64,000 nucleotides of DNA from Kangiella marina. Lineage in GTDB: Bacteria; Pseudomonadota; Gammaproteobacteria; Enterobacterales; Kangiellaceae. The notes beneath the pieces were generated by a model. The model was given only the letters and a program-made list of their open reading frames with translations, ran no database searches and had not been told where the DNA came from. The position numbers and the translations under genes were made by a program. Below are positions 60,083 to 64,000 of the stretch, in pieces. Numbering within the stretch: the first letter of the stretch is position 1; the number at the start of each line of letters is the position of its first letter. The stretch spans positions 806,001 to 870,000 of the forward strand of contig NZ_BAABFV010000001.1 in assembly GCF_039541235.1 (NCBI RefSeq), read 5' to 3'.

Positions 60083-62326
60083 TTACAGTGAACCGTATTT
60101 ATTACGCAAGCGCTGACGCACGACTTCCGCAATGGTGTTGAAAGCAAAAGTAAATAAGAACAATACAAATGCCGCTAAGAACAGTACTCGATAGTGTGAA
60201 CTACCTACTTCAGACTCAGGCATTTCCACCGCAATATTGGCTGAAAGCGTTCGCATACCTTCAAAGATATTCATGTCCATCACTGGTGTATTACCCGTAG
60301 CCATTAACACGATCATGGTTTCACCCACAGCACGCCCTAAACCAATCATCAAAGCAGAGAATATGCCCGGACTTGCTGTTGGTAGAACAACACGCGTTAG
60401 TGTCTGCCACTGGCTGGCGCCAAGTGCGAGCGAGCCGTTAGTTAAATGTTTAGGGACGCTAAAAATCGCATCTTCTGTAATCGAAAAGATGGTAGGAATC
60501 ACGGCAAAGCCCATCGCTAAGCCAACGACTAACGAGTTACGCTGGTCGTAATTCATGCCATGATCATCTAACCAGCGAGGCATGTCGCCATTAAACAACC
60601 AACCTTCAACTGGCTCACCAACCCAGAATGCAAAAACAGTACCCAGAACAATCACTGGTAGCAACAAAGCCGCTTGCCAACCATCCGGTACTTTATGCTT
60701 AATAACATCTGGAGCTTTATTCCAGGCCAGACCAAATAGTACTGTAAAGACTGGTAGCAAAATTATAGTTAGCAGAAAACCAACCAGCGTTTCTTCAATA
60801 ATTGGCGCTAACCACAGTCCCGCCAAGAAACCTAAGATCACCGTTGGCAAAGCTTCCATGATTTCGACGGTGGGTTTGACCATCGAGCGCATTTTTGGCG
60901 CCATAAAGTAAGCGGTGAAAATAGCACCGAAAATGGCTAATGGTACCGCGAAGAGCATGGCGTAAAAGGCCGCTTTCAAAGTACCAAAGCTTAGTGGCAC
61001 TAGAGAGAACTTAGGCTCATAATCATTGGTTGAGGCTGATGATTGCCAAGTAAATGTTGGCTCTGTGTAACCCTCGTAGAACACTTGATTCCATAAGGAT
61101 GACCATGAAATCTCAGGGTGCTCATTCTCTACAAAAAAGGTGTTGGCTTGACCGTTTTCTCCCACGATCAGCAGTTTATTACTGCGTGAGTTGATCGCTA
61201 AATCCTGTATTGGCTGACCAAAACTTAACTCTTTAAGCAAACGCTCAGAGGTGGTGTAGAAAATACCAATATTGCCTTTAGCATCACCCGCAATGAACCC
61301 TTTACGACGTGTTTCTGGCACTAAATGCTTAATCGGTGCATCGGCTAGTTTGAAGTCTCGAATTCTGGTTAACTGACTGACGCCACCTTCCTCATGAACC
61401 TGGAACCATTGACTGACAACACCGTCAGACGTGCCAATCATTAACGACACCTGGCCTAGTAAGAATTGAGCCTCCGTGATTTCTGCACCATTCTCCGTCA
61501 ACTGCTTCGTTTCTTGCAGTAGCCACTCACTGTCCTCATAGCGATAAGCACTCATTTGCCCTTGCTGACCAATAGCATACAACCAGTCAGGGCCTAGAGT
61601 TGCTAGTAGATAAGCAGGCTCGAAAGCGGTTTCAAAGGTTGCCGAACTTGCCTCTTCCAGCTCTAGCTCTTCGCTCAGAAAAGACTGCTCAACATCAAAA
61701 GCTTTGGTCACAATCTGGTTATCAACGGTCACACCGGTTAGCAGTAAGCCGTCTTCCCACAACTTAGCGTTTAACAACTTTATCTCGCTATCAGCAAATG
61801 ACACCGCATCTTCACCAAACGGATAGATGATGCTTGGCGTCAACTTTCGCTTATTCTCAGGATAGCTGACGGCATAATCCTGTTGTAAAAGCTGCACACT
61901 GCCATCAGCGTAAGCCACAGCCATCATACCTTTAAGGTCGAGCTGTGCAGCCGCAGTAATAGGCTGCGACTGTGGCAACTCAAACGTGGCTAACACTTGA
62001 TTGCTTTCAACGTCGGTAAACTGCATGGAACCGTTTGCACCCAAACCAAAAGCAATTTCACCGTATTCTTCAACTTCCAAGTGTAATAATTGCTGCTGTG
62101 ACCATGAATAATCCTTTTCCAGTTCAATCGATGCAGGCTTAAAAATAGGTAAAACCACCCATAGAAGGTAGAAACAGATAAGAACAACGGCAACAATAAC
62201 CGACATGCCGCCAAAGGCAATACCGTAGCGAGCGAGTATGTCGTTTATCTTGCGCCTTTTGTGCTTCCCACTTTGCGTTTGCTGGTCTAACAGCTTACGC
62301 GTGGTGTCTTTTATCGAGGTACTCAT
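60083..62326 (-). CDS. pstC: Phosphate ABC transporter permease PstC, long form
   Basis: A 747-residue permease, far longer than E. coli PstC (~319). TM1 (about 32-56) is followed by a ~370-residue extracytoplasmic domain made of beta-rich repeats that read like a propeller (for example GDAKGNIGIFYTT, ADGSVQLLQQ), then the permease core with VPKHLTNGSLALGASQWQTL. First gene of pstC-pstA-pstB-phoU-phoB-phoR, and divergent from the porin gene. Confidence 0.92.
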   Translation of the reverse strand: MSTSIKDTTRKLLDQQTQSGKHKRRKINDILARYGIAFGGMSVIVAVVLICFYLLWVVLPIFKPASIELEKDYSWSQQQLLHLEVEEYGEIAFGLGANGSMQFTDVESNQVLATFELPQSQPITAAAQLDLKGMMAVAYADGSVQLLQQDYAVSYPENKRKLTPSIIYPFGEDAVSFADSEIKLLNAKLWEDGLLLTGVTVDNQIVTKAFDVEQSFLSEELELEEASSATFETAFEPAYLLATLGPDWLYAIGQQGQMSAYRYEDSEWLLQETKQLTENGAEITEAQFLLGQVSLMIGTSDGVVSQWFQVHEEGGVSQLTRIRDFKLADAPIKHLVPETRRKGFIAGDAKGNIGIFYTTSERLLKELSFGQPIQDLAINSRSNKLLIVGENGQANTFFVENEHPEISWSSLWNQVFYEGYTEPTFTWQSSASTNDYEPKFSLVPLSFGTLKAAFYAMLFAVPLAIFGAIFTAYFMAPKMRSMVKPTVEIMEALPTVILGFLAGLWLAPIIEETLVGFLLTIILLPVFTVLFGLAWNKAPDVIKHKVPDGWQAALLLPVIVLGTVFAFWVGEPVEGWLFNGDMPRWLDDHGMNYDQRNSLVVGLAMGFAVIPTIFSITEDAIFSVPKHLTNGSLALGASQWQTLTRVVLPTASPGIFSALMIGLGRAVGETMIVLMATGNTPVMDMNIFEGMRTLSANIAVEMPESEVGSSHYRVLFLAAFVLFLFTFAFNTIAEVVRQRLRNKYGSL

Positions 62327-62575
62327 GGCAAACCAATTCTAGAATCATGCGCAGATTATAAGAAAGGAATGTGACACTATTGTTAAACCTCTGTAATATT
62401 AGCCCTGAAATATGACAGCCGAGCTGTAAGCTATTGATGATTGAGGAATAAGGATAAAGTTTCTGTAATATTACCTGTTTCACAAACCCTTAGCGTTTCT
62501 GTCATGTAACTGTCATAAATTAATCGTAGAATTCACACCGTCTTTTAATAAAACCCTCTTTTTTTGGAGATGACA
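62327..62575. other. Divergent pstC / porin regulatory region
   Basis: It holds one strong rightward Pho box (annotated) and weaker degenerate CTGTAAT and ATGACAG half-sites at 62391, 62412 and 62463 that may serve pstC. Confidence 0.55.
62499..62516 (+). promoter_or_regulatory. Pho box of the porin gene
   Basis: Two perfect CTGTCAT units (62499-62505 and 62510-62516) separated by GTAA, 60 bases before the porin ATG, the best Pho box in the window. Confidence 0.88.
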
Positions 62576-63703
62576 ATGAAATTAAAATTATTAGCAGTAG
62601 CAGTAGCAGCTGTAATCTCTACTCCAGCTTTCGCAGAAAGCGAAGTAAAGGCTAAAGCTGGCGGCGGCGCAAAGTTCACAACTGACGACGTAAGCATCAA
62701 AGTTGGTGGTCGTTTAATGTATGACATCGACTGGTTCGATGATGAAGCATTCACTGGTAACACAGGCTCAGGTTCTGACTCAGAACTACGTCGTGCTCGT
62801 ATCTATGTCAGCGGTGAGTTTGGTGACTGGGAAGCTAAAGTACAAGGCGACTTCAAAGATGACGGCGATACAGCTTTAAGCGACGCTTACATCCAGTACA
62901 ACGGATGGGATGACCTTGAGCTAGTTCTTGGTAAACACAAAGAGCCATTCGGCCTTGAAGAGCAAACGTCTTCTAAAGACATCACAGCTATCGAGCGTAC
63001 AATGATTACTAACGCATTGGCTCCAGGCAAAAACTACGGTGCGTCTTTAGGTTCATTCAGCGATGAATTCACTTGGATGGTTGGTTTATATGACCACGGT
63101 GAAGAAGGTGGCAACATTGCTACTGGCGTTACCGGTCGTATGACTTTTGCTCCAGTAATTACTAAGAACCAAGTATTACACTTTGGTGCTGGTGTTCGTC
63201 AAAGCCGTTTAGCGGGCAACGAATACAAAGACGCTGACCAGCGTTTAGAAATCCACACAGCTGACGAGAAAGTTGGTGCGGGTACTATCGGTGGCGAAAG
63301 CATCATGGCTTACAACTTCGAAGTGGCTTACGCTGCGGGACCTTTCCACGCACAAGCTGAGTTCTTCGACGCAGAAGTAGATGGCGGTGTTAACGCTGAT
63401 ACTGATATCTCAGGCTACTACGCTCAGTTCGGTTACGTTCTAACTGGCGAATCTCGTCCATACAGCAAAGGCAAATTCAAGCGTGTATCGCCAAAAGGTG
63501 AAAACGGCGCTTGGGAAATGTTTGGTCGTTTCAGCCACTATGAGCCAGGTTCAGACGAAGCTGACGCTTTCACTCTAGGCTTGAACTACTACGCAAACAA
63601 AGCTGTTCGTGTAGGTGTTAACTACGTTATGGGCGACATGACTGAGGGCGGCGTTGATAAAGACGGTAACGCTATCGCAGTTCGTTTCCAGTACGTATTC
63701 TAA
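62576..63703 (+). CDS. Phosphate-selective porin, OprP/OprO family
   Basis: A 375-residue outer-membrane porin: signal peptide cleaved after AFA, a short N-terminal Lys/Gly-rich segment, then the OprP-family barrel with VGGRLMYDIDWF, ELRRARIYVSGEFGDWEAKVQGDF in outline, LGKHKEPFGLEEQTSS, and a C-terminal strand ending in Phe. ATG 62576 has GGAG six bases upstream. The strong Pho box in front and the pst operon behind support induction by phosphate starvation. Confidence 0.9.
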   Translation: MKLKLLAVAVAAVISTPAFAESEVKAKAGGGAKFTTDDVSIKVGGRLMYDIDWFDDEAFTGNTGSGSDSELRRARIYVSGEFGDWEAKVQGDFKDDGDTALSDAYIQYNGWDDLELVLGKHKEPFGLEEQTSSKDITAIERTMITNALAPGKNYGASLGSFSDEFTWMVGLYDHGEEGGNIATGVTGRMTFAPVITKNQVLHFGAGVRQSRLAGNEYKDADQRLEIHTADEKVGAGTIGGESIMAYNFEVAYAAGPFHAQAEFFDAEVDGGVNADTDISGYYAQFGYVLTGESRPYSKGKFKRVSPKGENGAWEMFGRFSHYEPGSDEADAFTLGLNYYANKAVRVGVNYVMGDMTEGGVDKDGNAIAVRFQYVF

Positions 63704-63730
63704 GACTTCTCTGAGTCTTTGGATGTCAAA

Positions 63731-63754
63731 GGGCGCTTACAGGCGCCCTTTTTT
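63731..63754 (+). terminator. Rho-independent terminator of the porin gene
   Basis: GGGCGC (63731-63736), a six-base loop, GCGCCC (63743-63748) and a T run. Confidence 0.9.
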
Positions 63755-63879
63755 ATGCCTTCTTGTTAATTTCTTCGGTCCTAAGCAATGAGCTTTAAAT
63801 TTGTGCTTAATGGTATTTAGACACTTGCATGATTTCTGCGATTCTCTATGATTGAATGACACTTACAAAGGGATTCACC

Positions 63880-64000
63880 ATGCTAGACTCATTCGACTTC
63901 AACCTTGCCGATATCCTGTGGCCTGTGGCAGTTTTAGTGATCGGTTTCTTTGTTTACCAAGGTTTACAAAAAGCATTTAATCTCAGCAATAAAAAAGAAA
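63880..64000 (+). CDS. Membrane protein, N-terminal part (cut by window edge)
   Basis: The frame opens at ATG 63880 with AAAGGG seven bases upstream and runs to the window end (40 codons). It reads MLDSFDFNLADILWPVAVLV, then a continuing hydrophobic helix and SNKKE. The one visible TM helix suggests a membrane protein; identity cannot be told. Confidence 0.55.
   Translation, partial: MLDSFDFNLADILWPVAVLVIGFFVYQGLQKAFNLSNKKE

Overview
The window is chromosomal DNA from a gammaproteobacterium of moderate GC. Gene content and order (nudF/yqiB/cpdA beside tolC, ratA/rnfH divergent from smpB, many S9/M28 peptidases, a phosphate porin beside pst) resemble marine Oceanospirillales or Alteromonadales-like bacteria such as Kangiella. 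The genus is an inference from gene content; no search was run. Genes are densely packed on both strands. No prophage, CRISPR array, transposase or tRNA gene was recognised.

Layout. 1-3.6 kb: cpdA (partial), yqiB-like gene and nudF leftward; a Pcm-like methyltransferase and tolC rightward. 3.6-11 kb: waaA, rnfH and ratA leftward; smpB and a LysM/TPR lipoprotein rightward; then a leftward PP2C phosphatase-FHA-Ser/Thr kinase operon; then a first tmRNA gene (ssrA). 11-13.3 kb: an AT-rich segment with one secreted beta-lactamase-fold hydrolase gene, closed by a second complete ssrA. The two tmRNA genes are identical over a 345-bp stretch except for one base. 13.5-16 kb: purEK and a small prolyl-hydroxylase-like dioxygenase. 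16-21 kb: a DUF4331 / cadherin-like lipoprotein / TPR / HupE-like operon and an NsrR-like repressor. 21-28 kb: a leftward operon (membrane protein, Na+/solute symporter, a 40-codon membrane peptide gene, an unusual transcarbamoylase and an asparagine synthetase) divergent from an N-carbamoyl-amino-acid hydrolase-like gene that has no standard start codon.

28-41 kb: an IbpA-type small heat-shock protein with a sigma-32-type promoter and a possible RNA thermometer, two S9 peptidases, tcdA, an outer-membrane protein, an AmpG-like permease, a ketopantoate-reductase/MsrB fusion with a thioredoxin-fold lipoprotein, SPOR and Sel1 lipoproteins, a nitroreductase and a membrane protein. 41-53.5 kb: an M28 peptidase, a GGDEF protein, an SDR enzyme, a glutamate-dehydrogenase-family enzyme, a GcvA-like LysR regulator, a 450-bp non-coding stretch with strong hairpins, a CtlX-like hydrolase, DUF819 and Mpo1-like membrane proteins, mscL and a PLP enzyme. 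53.5-64 kb: the phosphate regulon (pstC-pstA-pstB-phoU-phoB-phoR, then pstS) with Pho boxes and a divergent OprP-like porin, ending in a truncated membrane protein gene.

The most unusual items are the twin tmRNA genes bracketing a foreign-looking gene, the carbamoyl-compound cluster with a transcarbamoylase lacking the usual aspartate-binding loop, the overlapping 40-codon gene, the AUU/AUC start, the PanE-MsrB fusion, and the hairpin-rich region at 48.3-48.7 kb.
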